This document shows, in pieces, positions 41,983 through 50,357 of a stretch of 64,000 nucleotides of DNA. Below the pieces are notes generated by a model. The model searched no databases. It was not told where the DNA came from and was given only the letters and a program-made list of their open reading frames with translations. Numbering within the stretch: the first letter of the stretch is position 1; each line of letters begins with the position of its first letter. The translations under genes and the position numbers were made by a program. Source of the stretch: an uncultured Prevotellaceae bacterium (lineage in GTDB: Bacteria; Bacteroidota; Bacteroidia; Bacteroidales; Bacteroidaceae); NCBI GenBank assembly GCA_900316575.1, contig ONDJ01000003.1, forward strand, positions 1-64,000, given 5' to 3'.

Positions 41983-42861
41983 TTAACTGCGATATAGTTC
42001 TTTGCAAAGCGTTTCGTGGCGCTTGTGCATAATGAGGTAAACAATGCTGAAGAGTGTAATTTCAATGAGAAAGTAGAGCCAGGGTTTCTCAATAATGAGG
42101 CTAATGTAGAGTGTTATAGCTCTGGCATTGAAGGTTAAGAAATTCGCAAGTGGCATTAGGGGACGGCTTCCAATGAGAAAAGGCTCTTTCAATGTAGGGT
42201 CAGTAAACAAACGTGTGCGTATTTTTTGAAAGTTAGGTGTTACGGCTTCTTGGGCAATGGTATAGCGAATATAGGAGAACAAAAATGCTTTCCATACAGT
42301 GTTGGCTTTCCACGAAAGGTGTTTATATTGGTTTTTAAGCTCGTTGCTACTGTCGAGCTCGCTTCCTTGCGAACCTTTCAGTACGCGGAGGTGAATGTTG
42401 CGATAGTAATCAGATAGGCGCGCTTGACGTGTGTGGCAGCCCAGTCCTGCAAGCGCTCCTATAGCCCAAATCCAAAGTCCCCATGTGGGATGAAGTCGCA
42501 TACAAATAGCACAATAGATTGTTATAAACCATAAATCGCCCGCCACACCATCGAGCACACGCCCTAATTGCGACTTTTGGCCTGTGATGCGGGCTATTTG
42601 TCCATCGGTGCTATCAAAGATGTTTGCTTGTATGAGCAAGATGATGCCGATGAGGTTGAGTAAAAGACTATCAAAGAAGAAAAGCACACCTGCGGCAATT
42701 CCCAGAATGATTGATAGGATGGTGACAGTATTGGGAGTCCATCCTATGGCGATAAACACTTTTGCCCATAATAGTCCAATTGGTCGTGTGAATACGCGAT
42801 CAAGCCATTCTTCTGTCTCTAAACTTTTGTATGTGTCGCTCGCTTTGATCGTACTCATCAA
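41983..42861 (-). CDS. CDP-alcohol phosphatidyltransferase family membrane enzyme
   Basis: A 292-residue integral membrane enzyme that joins a CDP-activated donor to an alcohol with release of CMP. The catalytic signature D-x2-DG-x2-AR-x8-G-x3-D-x3-D is complete: DSTDGQIAR then G and two Asp in GRVLDGVAGD, near residues 90-115. About six to eight helices are present. The closest precedents by context are archaeal and thermotogal di-myo-inositol phosphate or archaetidylinositol-type enzymes, which pair with an inositol-1-phosphate cytidylyltransferase, as here. Four-base overlaps tie it to its neighbours. The alcohol and donor are unknown. Confidence 0.9.
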   Translation of the reverse strand: MMSTIKASDTYKSLETEEWLDRVFTRPIGLLWAKVFIAIGWTPNTVTILSIILGIAAGVLFFFDSLLLNLIGIILLIQANIFDSTDGQIARITGQKSQLGRVLDGVAGDLWFITIYCAICMRLHPTWGLWIWAIGALAGLGCHTRQARLSDYYRNIHLRVLKGSQGSELDSSNELKNQYKHLSWKANTVWKAFLFSYIRYTIAQEAVTPNFQKIRTRLFTDPTLKEPFLIGSRPLMPLANFLTFNARAITLYISLIIEKPWLYFLIEITLFSIVYLIMHKRHETLCKELYRS

Positions 42862-43691
42862 AATTCTTGCGATATTAAAAAGTCAGAAATAGTTTTTGCA
42901 GCAAGCTGCACACATGGGCTGAAGGAGGGGAAGTCATTGATGTCGAAGAAATGGGGAACGCCTTTGTCATCAATGATTGCATCTCCGCCCAAGAAATGAA
43001 GGTTAAATGCACGGGACGCATCTTTTACGTACTGAAACAATTGGGCGTTCGCACTATTGAGATGGTCAATTTCTTCCCAATCATTGCCGTCAGGAGCTGT
43101 TTTCTCGTTTGTTTGAGGTGCTACATAGATGCGATAGAAGTCCTTGGATGGAATGGCATAGAACTTCATCAGCTGGCCTACCATGTGACGCTCTACAGAG
43201 AAGGAACCGATTTTTGCTACCTGTGGAGTTTCTATGAAAGAGTACAGTTCTTTTCTATTTTGAAAGAGCTTAACATGCCTTCCTGGTGTATCTAATCTGG
43301 ACGCTTTTAGCCATACGGGATATTTAAACCTCTGATTTCCGTCTTTTTCAAAGCTACGATATGGGGGCACGGGGATTTTGGCTTTTTTTAATCTTTTCAA
43401 ACGGCTCTCGCGTGTGGGGTATTGTAACAAGGCTTTGGCAGAATTGTAAATAGGAATTCCTTGGGCTTCAATGCGTTCTAACCGCTGAATGGCTTGTTGA
43501 GATCGCGCCATGCTCAATACGCAGTCAACGCGATGTAAATCTACAAGTAATTCTACGTCATCTTCAACCATGGAAAAAGTGCTACACCCTGATTGGTGTA
43601 AATGTTCTTTTATGAGCGTAATGAGCTGTTTGTCTTTTTCTTCTGCGTTGGGCGAAAAGCGCGGAGCTCTGCTAATAATAAATACCATCAT
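42858..43691 (-). CDS. ATP-grasp protein with ITPK-like DINDFPSF motif
   Basis: A 277-residue cytosolic protein predicted to bind ATP. The N-terminal third is a Rossmann-like preATP-grasp part (MMVFIISRAPRFSPNAEEKD, CVLSMARSQQAIQRLERIEAQGIPIYN). The ATP-binding part has YPVWLKASRLDTPGRHVKLF, and the metal-binding end reads GGDAIIDDKGVPHFFDIND then FPSF. The DIN-x-FP-x(F/Y) ending resembles inositol 1,3,4-trisphosphate 5/6-kinase (ITPK) and also RimK/DdlB-like ligases. It could phosphorylate an inositol-like head group or ligate an amino acid to it. It overlaps both neighbours by four bases. The family call is moderate; the substrate is unknown. Confidence 0.72.
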   Translation of the reverse strand: MMVFIISRAPRFSPNAEEKDKQLITLIKEHLHQSGCSTFSMVEDDVELLVDLHRVDCVLSMARSQQAIQRLERIEAQGIPIYNSAKALLQYPTRESRLKRLKKAKIPVPPYRSFEKDGNQRFKYPVWLKASRLDTPGRHVKLFQNRKELYSFIETPQVAKIGSFSVERHMVGQLMKFYAIPSKDFYRIYVAPQTNEKTAPDGNDWEEIDHLNSANAQLFQYVKDASRAFNLHFLGGDAIIDDKGVPHFFDINDFPSFSPCVQLAAKTISDFLISQEF

Positions 43692-44407
43692 AATTCTTTC
43701 CGTATAAGTTGCTCAGCTTTGGCGATGTCGTCAACATGATCTACGTCAACGACCATACCCAGATTGTATGCTTTCAGTTGAAAACTCTTGCGGAGGAGGG
43801 CTCGTTGAAAGTTTCGCAATCGACTTTCGCCTTGTGACACACAATGTTCCAACACGTCAAGTGATTTTCCGCTTAGCGCATAGACCCCCGCAGAAATTGT
43901 GTTGGAACTCGGAGCGGCTTCGTCAAGAAAGCCACTAATCGTATTTTCGCCCTTTGTTTGAATATATAAGGGGCGCTCGTCATCTATGTATGATGTGGTG
44001 CCCATCAATCCGTCTATTTCATTTTGTGATAAAAGGTAGCGAGCTTCATTGACGAAGTTTATGAATAACTCTTCGTTGAATACCGTGTCAACCGTTGTGA
44101 GGCAAAAGGCTTCACCTTTCAAATAAGGAGAGAGCTGGTAGAGGCTGTGCATTGATGAAGGGGTATCGCCTTGAACAATTGTCAATTCCAGCCCATATTG
44201 TTTCGCAGCATTGCTGACTACGGTTGCCACATCGTTTGCATCTGTGCGAATGAGAACGATGGCTTCCTTTGCACCGGCTTTGGAGAAAATTCGTAGAAGT
44301 CTTGTGACTAAAGGTTCTCCTCCCAGCTTCACCAGAGGCTTTGGCGTATCTGAACCTTCTTTTTTTAATCGTGATCCTTCTCCGCCGGCAATGATGGCAA
44401 ACTTCAT
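43688..44407 (-). CDS. Nucleotidyltransferase, inositol/sugar-1-phosphate cytidylyltransferase-like
   Basis: A 239-residue GT-A fold nucleotidyltransferase. The start at 44407 (MKFAIIAGGEGSRLKKEG) overlaps the pdxA stop by four bases. The nucleotide-binding motif is AGGEGSRL, followed by the activating lysine in TPKPLVKLGGEPLV; the metal-binding aspartate is in CLTTVDTVFNEEL, and the late VDVDHVDDIAKAEQLI is typical. This group includes MobA, RfbA and IPCT enzymes. Its position before a CDP-alcohol phosphatidyltransferase suggests that it makes a CDP-polyol, as in inositol-1-phosphate cytidylyltransferase. That is context-based; the DNA is more A+T-rich than the flanks. Confidence 0.8.
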   Translation of the reverse strand: MKFAIIAGGEGSRLKKEGSDTPKPLVKLGGEPLVTRLLRIFSKAGAKEAIVLIRTDANDVATVVSNAAKQYGLELTIVQGDTPSSMHSLYQLSPYLKGEAFCLTTVDTVFNEELFINFVNEARYLLSQNEIDGLMGTTSYIDDERPLYIQTKGENTISGFLDEAAPSSNTISAGVYALSGKSLDVLEHCVSQGESRLRNFQRALLRKSFQLKAYNLGMVVDVDHVDDIAKAEQLIRKEL

Positions 44408-45540
44408 TCTTGTGGCATTGTGTCGCGCATGAAACGTCGTGGAGCCCCTCCCTCTTCGCGTCTGTCGTGGTAGAGTTTTGGTAGGGGATCTGCGGTGGCT
44501 TCTAGATGGGTGCGTCTGTTTCTGCAAATCGTGATTGCAGCATACAGTGCTTCGCGAAACGAAGATGCATCAGCAATGCCTTTGCCTGCTATGTCGTAGG
44601 CTGTTCCATGGTCGGGCGAAGTCCTTACGACGTTGAGGCCGCACGTGATATTCACGCCTTCCATCGAAAGAGCTTTTAGTGGAGCCAGTCCCTGGTCGTG
44701 GTACATGGCGAGCACTGCGTCAAAGTTACGATAGGCTCCAGCACCGAAGAAACCATCAGCGGCGAATGGGCCAAATACATCAATACCTTCTGCATTCAAC
44801 TTGTCTATCACGGGTTGGATGATCTCTTTCTCTTCAGTTCCTGTAACTCCTTCATCGCCACAATGTGGATTGAGCCCTAAGACGGCAATCCTGGGTGCTG
44901 AAAGGAGAAAGTCTGTGCGAAGAGCTTGGGACAGCGTTCTTATTTTGCTTTCAAGCAATTCGGGCGAGATTGCTGCAGCGATGTCCCGAATGGGTAGATG
45001 TGTCGTAGCTAATGCCACGCGCATCAATTTGTTGCAAAGTATCATTAAGGGTTCTCCTTCGAAACTCGCGGATAGAAATTCTGTGTGACCGCAGTAGGGA
45101 AACTTCTCGCTATTGATGGCGGCTTTGCTGATGGGCGCGGTTACTATGGCATCGATTTTTCCAGCTTTGTATTCAGCAACGGCTGTTTCAAGTGCGCGTC
45201 GTGCAGCTTCTCCGCTTTCAGCTGTTGGATGGCCGAAATCTACTTTGACTTCTTCGGGTATGCAGTTTACGAGATTGAGTTGCCCTTCTTGGGCTTCTGC
45301 GCCATCTGCCACGATGTTGAATACTCCATCGCTGTTAAAGGCTTTTTTGTGGTATGTGGCAACACGGGCGGAACCATAAATCACCGGTGTGCACAAGTCA
45401 AACATGGCTTCGTCCTCAAAGCATTTGTAGATGAGTTCGTAGCCTATTCCGTTTGTGTCGCCGTGTGTGATGCCGATACGCAGTTTGTGGGAAGACGTAG
45501 GTTTTGTTATAGCGGGACTGGTGGTTTCGTTTGGAGACAT
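44404..45540 (-). CDS. pdxA: 4-hydroxythreonine-4-phosphate dehydrogenase (PdxA family)
   Basis: An NAD-dependent, metal-dependent enzyme that forms the precursor of pyridoxine 5'-phosphate. The 378 residues include the GITHGDTNGIGYELI N-terminus, the HTEFLSASFEG metal-site histidine, the TTHLPIRDI block, LGLNPHCGDEG and the AMYHDQGLAPLKALS and GTAYDIAGKG blocks, all diagnostic. PdxA2-type paralogs act on other 4-phosphohydroxythreonine-like or carbon-source substrates, so vitamin B6 function is probable but not certain. It is the first gene of the overlapping run leading to the lipid genes, and lies 37 bases after rlmN. Confidence 0.93.
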   Translation of the reverse strand: MSPNETTSPAITKPTSSHKLRIGITHGDTNGIGYELIYKCFEDEAMFDLCTPVIYGSARVATYHKKAFNSDGVFNIVADGAEAQEGQLNLVNCIPEEVKVDFGHPTAESGEAARRALETAVAEYKAGKIDAIVTAPISKAAINSEKFPYCGHTEFLSASFEGEPLMILCNKLMRVALATTHLPIRDIAAAISPELLESKIRTLSQALRTDFLLSAPRIAVLGLNPHCGDEGVTGTEEKEIIQPVIDKLNAEGIDVFGPFAADGFFGAGAYRNFDAVLAMYHDQGLAPLKALSMEGVNITCGLNVVRTSPDHGTAYDIAGKGIADASSFREALYAAITICRNRRTHLEATADPLPKLYHDRREEGGAPRRFMRDTMPQE

Positions 45541-45577
45541 AATGGTAGTTTGTTAAAGTGGAATTATATGAGATGGA

Positions 45578-46633
45578 TTAAGAATTGTTTTTCTGGTGTT
45601 CGGTGTTGAGCAGTCCGCAGGCCGCTTGTATGTCTTCGCCTCGTGAGGCGCGAATTGTTGTAAAGATGCTATGGGCGGTGAGATAGTCGCGAAGTCTCAC
45701 CATGGTGCTTTCGGGTGCGCCTTGGAGTGGAGAGTCGGGGATGGCATGAAATCGTATGAGGTTTACTCTGCAATCAAGTCCGTGCAATAGCGACACAAGG
45801 GCTTCGGCATGGCGCATTGTGTCGTTTTCGCCGCGAAATACAATGTATTCAAACGATAAGCGACGTTGCATGTCGCGGTTGTCTGCTTGCTTTCCCCAAT
45901 AGGGGAGGAGTTCGCTCGTGATGTCGCGTATGCTGAATGCGCTTTCTGCTGGCATCAGGCGGGCACGTTCTTCAGAGCGCGGATTGTGTAGGCTGATAGC
46001 TATGTGGCATTTACATTCGTTGATGAGGCGTCTGAAGTTTTTTCGCAGCCCAACGGTGCTGATTGTTATGCGTCGGGGCGACCATCCAAGCCCCCACGAT
46101 GCCGTCAGCACGCCCGTTGCTGCCAATACATTGTCTAAGTTGTCAAGCGGTTCGCCTTGCCCCATAAAGACAATGTTTGTGAGTTGCTCGTATTCGGGCA
46201 CGGAGAGTATTTGGTTTACGATGTCGCAGGCCGATAGCGATGATTGAAATCCTTGACGGCCTGTCATGCAAAAGGCGCAACCCATCTTGCAGCCCACTTG
46301 GCACGACACACAAAGGGTGCCTCGCTCTCCATCGGGGATGTAAACAGTTTCAACGGTGAACCCGTCAGAGGTGGGAAAAAGGTATTTCTTTGTGCCATCG
46401 CTTGATGCCTGCTCTTTAATAGGAGCTTTGCGTCCCACTTCATATTGCTCCGAAAGCGTTTCGCGCAAAGATTTTGGCACGTTACTCATCTGTGAAATTG
46501 ATTTGACGCGCTTTCCATAGAGCCACTGTGCCATTTGCTTGCCTACAAAAGGCTTGGCTCCAAGCTTTGTGCAAATCGTTGTAAGTGCTTCTTGGGACAG
46601 ACCTAATAGCGATGTTTTTGAAGAATTGCTCAT
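45578..46633 (-). CDS. rlmN: 23S rRNA (A2503-C2)/tRNA (A37-C2) methyltransferase RlmN
   Basis: A radical SAM enzyme that methylates C2 of A2503 in 23S rRNA and of A37 in some tRNAs. The 351 residues contain the N-terminal LSQEALTTICTKLGAKPFVGKQMAQWLYGKR block, the cluster motif CQVGCKMGCAFCMTG with CX3CX2C, the GEPLDN loop and the C-terminal catalytic cysteine in QAACGLL. It is about 37 bases upstream of pdxA and probably shares its transcript. The 163-base gap on its other side holds a terminator of the SPOR gene. Confidence 0.95.
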   Translation of the reverse strand: MSNSSKTSLLGLSQEALTTICTKLGAKPFVGKQMAQWLYGKRVKSISQMSNVPKSLRETLSEQYEVGRKAPIKEQASSDGTKKYLFPTSDGFTVETVYIPDGERGTLCVSCQVGCKMGCAFCMTGRQGFQSSLSACDIVNQILSVPEYEQLTNIVFMGQGEPLDNLDNVLAATGVLTASWGLGWSPRRITISTVGLRKNFRRLINECKCHIAISLHNPRSEERARLMPAESAFSIRDITSELLPYWGKQADNRDMQRRLSFEYIVFRGENDTMRHAEALVSLLHGLDCRVNLIRFHAIPDSPLQGAPESTMVRLRDYLTAHSIFTTIRASRGEDIQAACGLLNTEHQKNNS

Positions 46634-46675
46634 CAGCGATGAATGAAGTCGTAAGGTGATGGGGGAGCTGAAGGA

Positions 46676-46766
46676 AAATAAAAACGATAGTGGAGCAAAG
46701 AAACGCGAGCAGTTTTTGCTCCTGAAGCCAAAGAGGGGCTTATGCGTTCGTTTGCGCCACTATCGT
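46676..46766 (-). terminator. Large hairpin, terminator of the SPOR gene
   Basis: Imperfect arms of about 23 bases (ACGATAGTGG...CGCG, 46684-46706; TGCGTTCG...CCACTATCGT, 46743-46766) enclose a 36-base loop with its own small hairpins. On the minus strand the second arm runs into TTTTTATTTT, so it terminates the gene ending at 46797. Confidence 0.65.
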
Positions 46767-46796
46767 GTACACAAATTCTCTGAGGGAGGGAATGTC

Positions 46797-47333
46797 CTAT
46801 TTCTTCAGGAGAAGCCATGCACCGGGGTATTTCCCTTTCAGTGCATCGCGCGTACGTGCGGCATCGCTTTTGATGTCTGAAGAAGAAGCAATGACACGAT
46901 ACCAACCTGTGCGGCCGCTAATGGTTTCGTTGGTGCGTACCACACGAGCATCGTAGCCTTGAGAACGCAATGTAGCCATCAAGCCATCGGCATTGCTCTT
47001 TGTGATGAAACTACCTACAACAACGCTGAAGGTCTTCAAAGCATCTCCTGTTACCACTTCAAGGTCGCTGTCAATGGTGCGAACATCGCTTAAGTCAACT
47101 TCTTCAACAACGGGTTGTACGGGCTGCACGGGCTCTACGGGCTGCACGGTTACAACAGGTTGTACGGGCTGAGTAATTACGGGCTGTACGGGTTCGGTGA
47201 TAACCGCAGTGCGCTGGCTTTCCTCGTCAAGCGCTTGCTGATATGCCTGCGCAAAGGCCGATTCGCGTGACTTGCAACTGCTCACCGACAGAGCAACTGC
47301 GATGCTAATTAGAATGAATGATGTTTTTTTCAT
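46797..47333 (-). CDS. SPOR domain lipoprotein
   Basis: A 178-residue periplasmic peptidoglycan-binding protein. The signal ends in a lipobox (LISIAVALSVSSC). Residues about 45-82 are a proline/valine-rich linker with repeated VQPV units, which could span the periplasm. The C-terminal SPOR domain (about 100-178) has the motif FSVVVGSFITKSNADGLMATL and GWYRVIASS, which bind denuded glycan strands at septa. A role in division or envelope anchoring is expected from the family. It sits upstream of rlmN but is separated by a terminator. Confidence 0.9.
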   Translation of the reverse strand: MKKTSFILISIAVALSVSSCKSRESAFAQAYQQALDEESQRTAVITEPVQPVITQPVQPVVTVQPVEPVQPVQPVVEEVDLSDVRTIDSDLEVVTGDALKTFSVVVGSFITKSNADGLMATLRSQGYDARVVRTNETISGRTGWYRVIASSSDIKSDAARTRDALKGKYPGAWLLLKK

Positions 47334-47494
47334 ATTATTAGTTTTTGTGTTGTTACTGATTGGTTTTTTCTTTTGCAGTGCAAATATAAGCCAAGAAAAT
47401 AGTTTCTGCTCTTAAAAAAGATTAAAGATGTGCTTTCAGACCACAAAAAGTACGTTTTCTGCTTGGCGAATGGCTTTTATCCGTAAAAAGTGCG

Positions 47495-47502
47495 TACATT
47501 TG
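47495..47502 (+). promoter_or_regulatory. -7 box TACATTTG for the YtxH gene
   Basis: The octamer is 46 bases before the ATG at 47549; a transcript start near 47508 is predicted. Confidence 0.6.
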
Positions 47503-47548
47503 GCATCGAAAACAACAAAGTATTCAACCTAATTAAATCTTTACTACT

Positions 47549-47749
47549 ATGAGAGGACTCAGTATTTTAGCCGCTTTTCTTGGCGGTGCCGCAGTAGGTG
47601 CTGCTTGTGGCATTCTTTTTGCTCCCGAAAAGGGCATGGACACGCGTACAAAGATTGCAGAAGCGCTGCGCAAGCGTGGTATCAAACTCACAAAGGGTGA
47701 GATCGACGACCTTGTTGACGATATTGCCGACGAGCTCGCCACGGAGTAA
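47549..47749 (+). CDS. YtxH domain small membrane protein
   Basis: A 66-residue protein with one hydrophobic helix (ILAAFLGGAAVGAACGILFAP), followed by a soluble, amphipathic tail (EKGMDTRTKIAEALRKRGIKL). The GxxxGaxxGxLxAP pattern and the position of the helix match YtxH/gas-vesicle-protein-related stress proteins. The family's job is unknown; some members respond to general stress. It is a single-gene transcript with its own promoter and terminator. Confidence 0.82.
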   Translation: MRGLSILAAFLGGAAVGAACGILFAPEKGMDTRTKIAEALRKRGIKLTKGEIDDLVDDIADELATE

Positions 47750-47777
47750 AAGCCACATTCGCTTTGTTACGAATTAT

Positions 47778-47814
47778 AGCACGGATGCTCATCGCAGCTA
47801 TCCGTGCTTTTTTC
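47778..47814 (+). terminator. Hairpin terminator after the YtxH gene
   Basis: Arms AGCACGGAT and ATCCGTGCT around a 13-base loop, followed by six T. Confidence 0.85.
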
Positions 47815-47904
47815 GGTTTTCCCCTTTTCGTCAATGAAAAGGTCGGTTTAGAAATATGCAACTAACCCATCTAAAATAATCAATCGTCCTTTTTTTAGAT
47901 TTTT

Positions 47905-48026
47905 TTCAAGGCTTGAAAATTTATTTTCTGTGCTTGAAAGCCGATCTTCAAGCACAGAAAATTGATTTTCTACGTGAGGAAAATCGGTTTTCAGCCAATG
48001 AAAAAAATCTGACAATTTATTGTCAG
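47905..48026. repeat. Degenerate about-21-bp repeat related to the array at 25031-25200
   Basis: Units of the type TTCTGTGCTTGAAAGCCGATC, one of them inverted (TTCAAGCACAGAAAATTGA), alternate with TTCAGCC-AATG and end in CTGACAATTTATTGTCAG (48009-48026). The same order and closing hairpin occur in the clpC downstream array. It lies between the YtxH gene and the GH20 promoter. Nothing else is visible in this gap apart from that promoter. Confidence 0.7.
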
Positions 48027-48095
48027 CTCAACAACTTTGGACTGAAAATCGCTTGGCCCCTATATATATAAATATGGTATGTGCTCTTTTTTGCC

Positions 48096-48103
48096 TACCT
48101 TCG
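48096..48103 (+). promoter_or_regulatory. Possible -7 box TACCTTCG for the GH20 gene
   Basis: It differs from TAnnTTTG at one position and is 36 bases before the chosen ATG at 48139. The usual upstream TTG is not well placed. Confidence 0.45.
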
Positions 48104-48138
48104 CAGGCGAAATCTTTGACTTTTATGTTCGTTTCGCT

Positions 48139-50196
48139 ATGAAAAAACTTGTTTCTCTCTTCCTGCTCGGACTGATGTCTGCCGTTGTTTGTGTTGCTAA
48201 GGTGGAGCATCTCTTGCCACAGCCGCAAGTCGTAACCCTCAAGCCCGCAGAAAGGGCATTCCAGTTGGGGCGTAGTGTGCGCCTTGAAGACCCTACGGCT
48301 ACTTGGCTATTGCGTCAGTTCTTCAATGAGCATGGTGGTGTGGCAGAGCGAGGGAGTGCACCGCTGGTGCGTGTAGAATTGAAGGAAGGGCTTGGCACGT
48401 TTGATTATGTCGTGGCAGGCTTTCCTAACGAAGGCTATACCCTTGACGTTACGGATAGAGAGATAAAGATTTGTGCCGCGACGTCGGTAGGAGTCATTCG
48501 TGCCACACAGACGTTGATGCAATTGGCTGAAGGATATGCAGACGGAAAGGCGTGTATTGAGACTGTTTCTATCACAGACTTCCCCGCGTTCAAGGTGCGT
48601 GGCTGGATGCACGATGTGGGGCGCTCGTTTCTTTCGGTCGAGGAGCTGAAGCGCGAGATAGATTTGCTTTCGCGCTTCAAGATTAACGTGTTCCACTGGC
48701 ATCTGACCGAAAACCAAGCTTGGCGCTTCGAGGTAAAGGCCTATCCGCAACTTACTGCCGACACCACGATGGTGCGTTTACCTGGGAAGTATTATACCCA
48801 AGCACAATGCCGCGAGGTGGAAGAGTATGCAGCGTTGCGCGGTGTGACGGTTATTCCTGAGATTGACATGCCTGGCCATAGTGCAGCGTTCCGCCGAGCC
48901 ATGGGGTTTGATATGCAGAGCGATGAGGGCGTTGCAGCCTTGAAGGTTATTCTCTCCGAAGTGTTGGCCACTTTTACGCGTGCACCTTATATTCATTTGG
49001 GTGGCGACGAAGTGAGGATACACTATCCGCAGTTCCTCGAAACGTTTGCCCATCAAGTACGTGCCTCGGGCAAGCGCGTTGTAACCTGGAACCGCTTGGT
49101 GAACATACCCGTAACTGCCGACATAGCCGACATGACACAAATGTGGGCCACGTCAGGGCGCAAAGTTGACGGCTTGCCCAACATCGATTGTCGCTACGTA
49201 TATACCAACCACATGGACGTATATGCCGACCTCGTGGGTATCTTCAAGAGCAACATCTACTACGTCGAGCGAGGCAATCCCGAAGTAGCAGGCACCATCG
49301 TCTGCACGTGGAACGACCGCCGACTGCTTTCCGAGTCCGATATCATTAGTCAAAACAATCTTTACGCCTACCTGCTCGTCACAGCATGGCGCGCTTGGCG
49401 GGGTGGGGGACTGCAATATATCGAAGACGGTGGCACTATGCTACCTCTCCAAGGCGAAGAGCTCGAAGAATTTTGCGAGTGGGAACGTCGTTTCCTCTTT
49501 CATAAGGCTCACTGCCTAAGCCATGAGCCCATCCCTTACGTTCGCCAAACCAACGTGCGTTGGTGCATCACCGATGCCTTCCCCAATAGAGGCGATGCCT
49601 CGCGTAGATTGCCGCCCGAACTTGAAGGACCAAAGCAAGAGTACATCTTCGAGGGCAAGACCTACCACACCGCCGAAGCCCTTGGAGCCGGTATCTACTT
49701 GCGCCACACCTGGGCTTCCGATGGCTTGCCACGGCAGATGATACCCACCTTCTTCCCAAAGTCCGAACCAAGCACCACAGCCTATGCCTGGACCTACGTC
49801 TATTCCCCCAAGGAGCAGACACTCGGCGCACAAGTGGAGTTCTATAATTACGGACGCTCCGAGCGCGACGTTGCCCCCGATGCAGGCCGCTGGGACCGCT
49901 ACGGTTCTGAAATATGGGTGAACAACCAACCGCTCACCCCGCCAGTTTGGGCAAATAGCGGCATAGCCCACGTAGAGAGCGAAACCTTCCTGATCAACGA
50001 GAACTTTCCCGCCCGTCCGCCCCTACAAGTTCAACTTCACGAAGGATGGAACCTCGTGTTTATCAAGTTGCCCTTCAACCCCGACGGCACACAGCGTCTC
50101 AGAAAATGGATGTTTACCTTCGTTCTCACCGACCCCTCAGGCATAAACGCCGCCGAAGGACTCATCTATTCCCCCGATCGCACCTTGCTCCGCTGA
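48139..50196 (+). CDS. Family 20 beta-N-acetylhexosaminidase
   Basis: A secreted or outer-membrane-associated glycoside hydrolase of 685 residues that removes terminal GlcNAc or GalNAc from glycans. The start at 48139 begins a signal peptide (KKLVSLFLLGLMSAVVCVA). The GH20b N-terminal domain is followed by the catalytic barrel (KVRGWMHDVGRSFLSVEELKREIDLLSRFKINVFHWHLTE). The Asp-Glu pair is D290-E291 in HLGGDEV, and W residues of the sugar pocket (WNRL, MWATSG) are present. The C-terminus (from about 540) is a beta-sandwich of unknown type. Host mucin or chitobiose degradation is likely, consistent with the M60 mucinase-like gene in the window. Confidence 0.93.
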   Translation: MKKLVSLFLLGLMSAVVCVAKVEHLLPQPQVVTLKPAERAFQLGRSVRLEDPTATWLLRQFFNEHGGVAERGSAPLVRVELKEGLGTFDYVVAGFPNEGYTLDVTDREIKICAATSVGVIRATQTLMQLAEGYADGKACIETVSITDFPAFKVRGWMHDVGRSFLSVEELKREIDLLSRFKINVFHWHLTENQAWRFEVKAYPQLTADTTMVRLPGKYYTQAQCREVEEYAALRGVTVIPEIDMPGHSAAFRRAMGFDMQSDEGVAALKVILSEVLATFTRAPYIHLGGDEVRIHYPQFLETFAHQVRASGKRVVTWNRLVNIPVTADIADMTQMWATSGRKVDGLPNIDCRYVYTNHMDVYADLVGIFKSNIYYVERGNPEVAGTIVCTWNDRRLLSESDIISQNNLYAYLLVTAWRAWRGGGLQYIEDGGTMLPLQGEELEEFCEWERRFLFHKAHCLSHEPIPYVRQTNVRWCITDAFPNRGDASRRLPPELEGPKQEYIFEGKTYHTAEALGAGIYLRHTWASDGLPRQMIPTFFPKSEPSTTAYAWTYVYSPKEQTLGAQVEFYNYGRSERDVAPDAGRWDRYGSEIWVNNQPLTPPVWANSGIAHVESETFLINENFPARPPLQVQLHEGWNLVFIKLPFNPDGTQRLRKWMFTFVLTDPSGINAAEGLIYSPDRTLLR

Positions 50197-50288
50197 TAAT
50201 TCCGTTTATCTTGCCAAGAAAGACATGCCCCCTTGTCGTACAACATCCCGAGATACCTTATAGAATAGCGGAAACTTTATCGCCCCAG

Positions 50289-50318
50289 TTGGGAGCGCGG
50301 GCGTCCTCGTCTGCAAGT
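50289..50318 (+). repeat. GC-rich REP-like repeat, copy B
   Basis: TTGGGAGCGCGGGCGTCCTCG followed by TCTGCAAG closely matches copy A at 142-182, with one changed base pair in the right arm. It is directly upstream of the gene fragment. Confidence 0.6.
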
Positions 50319-50357
50319 TTTACGGTTGCTATTCACGACTAATTTCCCGAAAGTCTT

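Noticed and set aside
46633..46905. 90-residue minus-strand frame between the SPOR and rlmN genes
   Set aside because: It covers the terminator hairpin and the end of the SPOR gene, and the peptide is Cys/Arg-rich without pattern.
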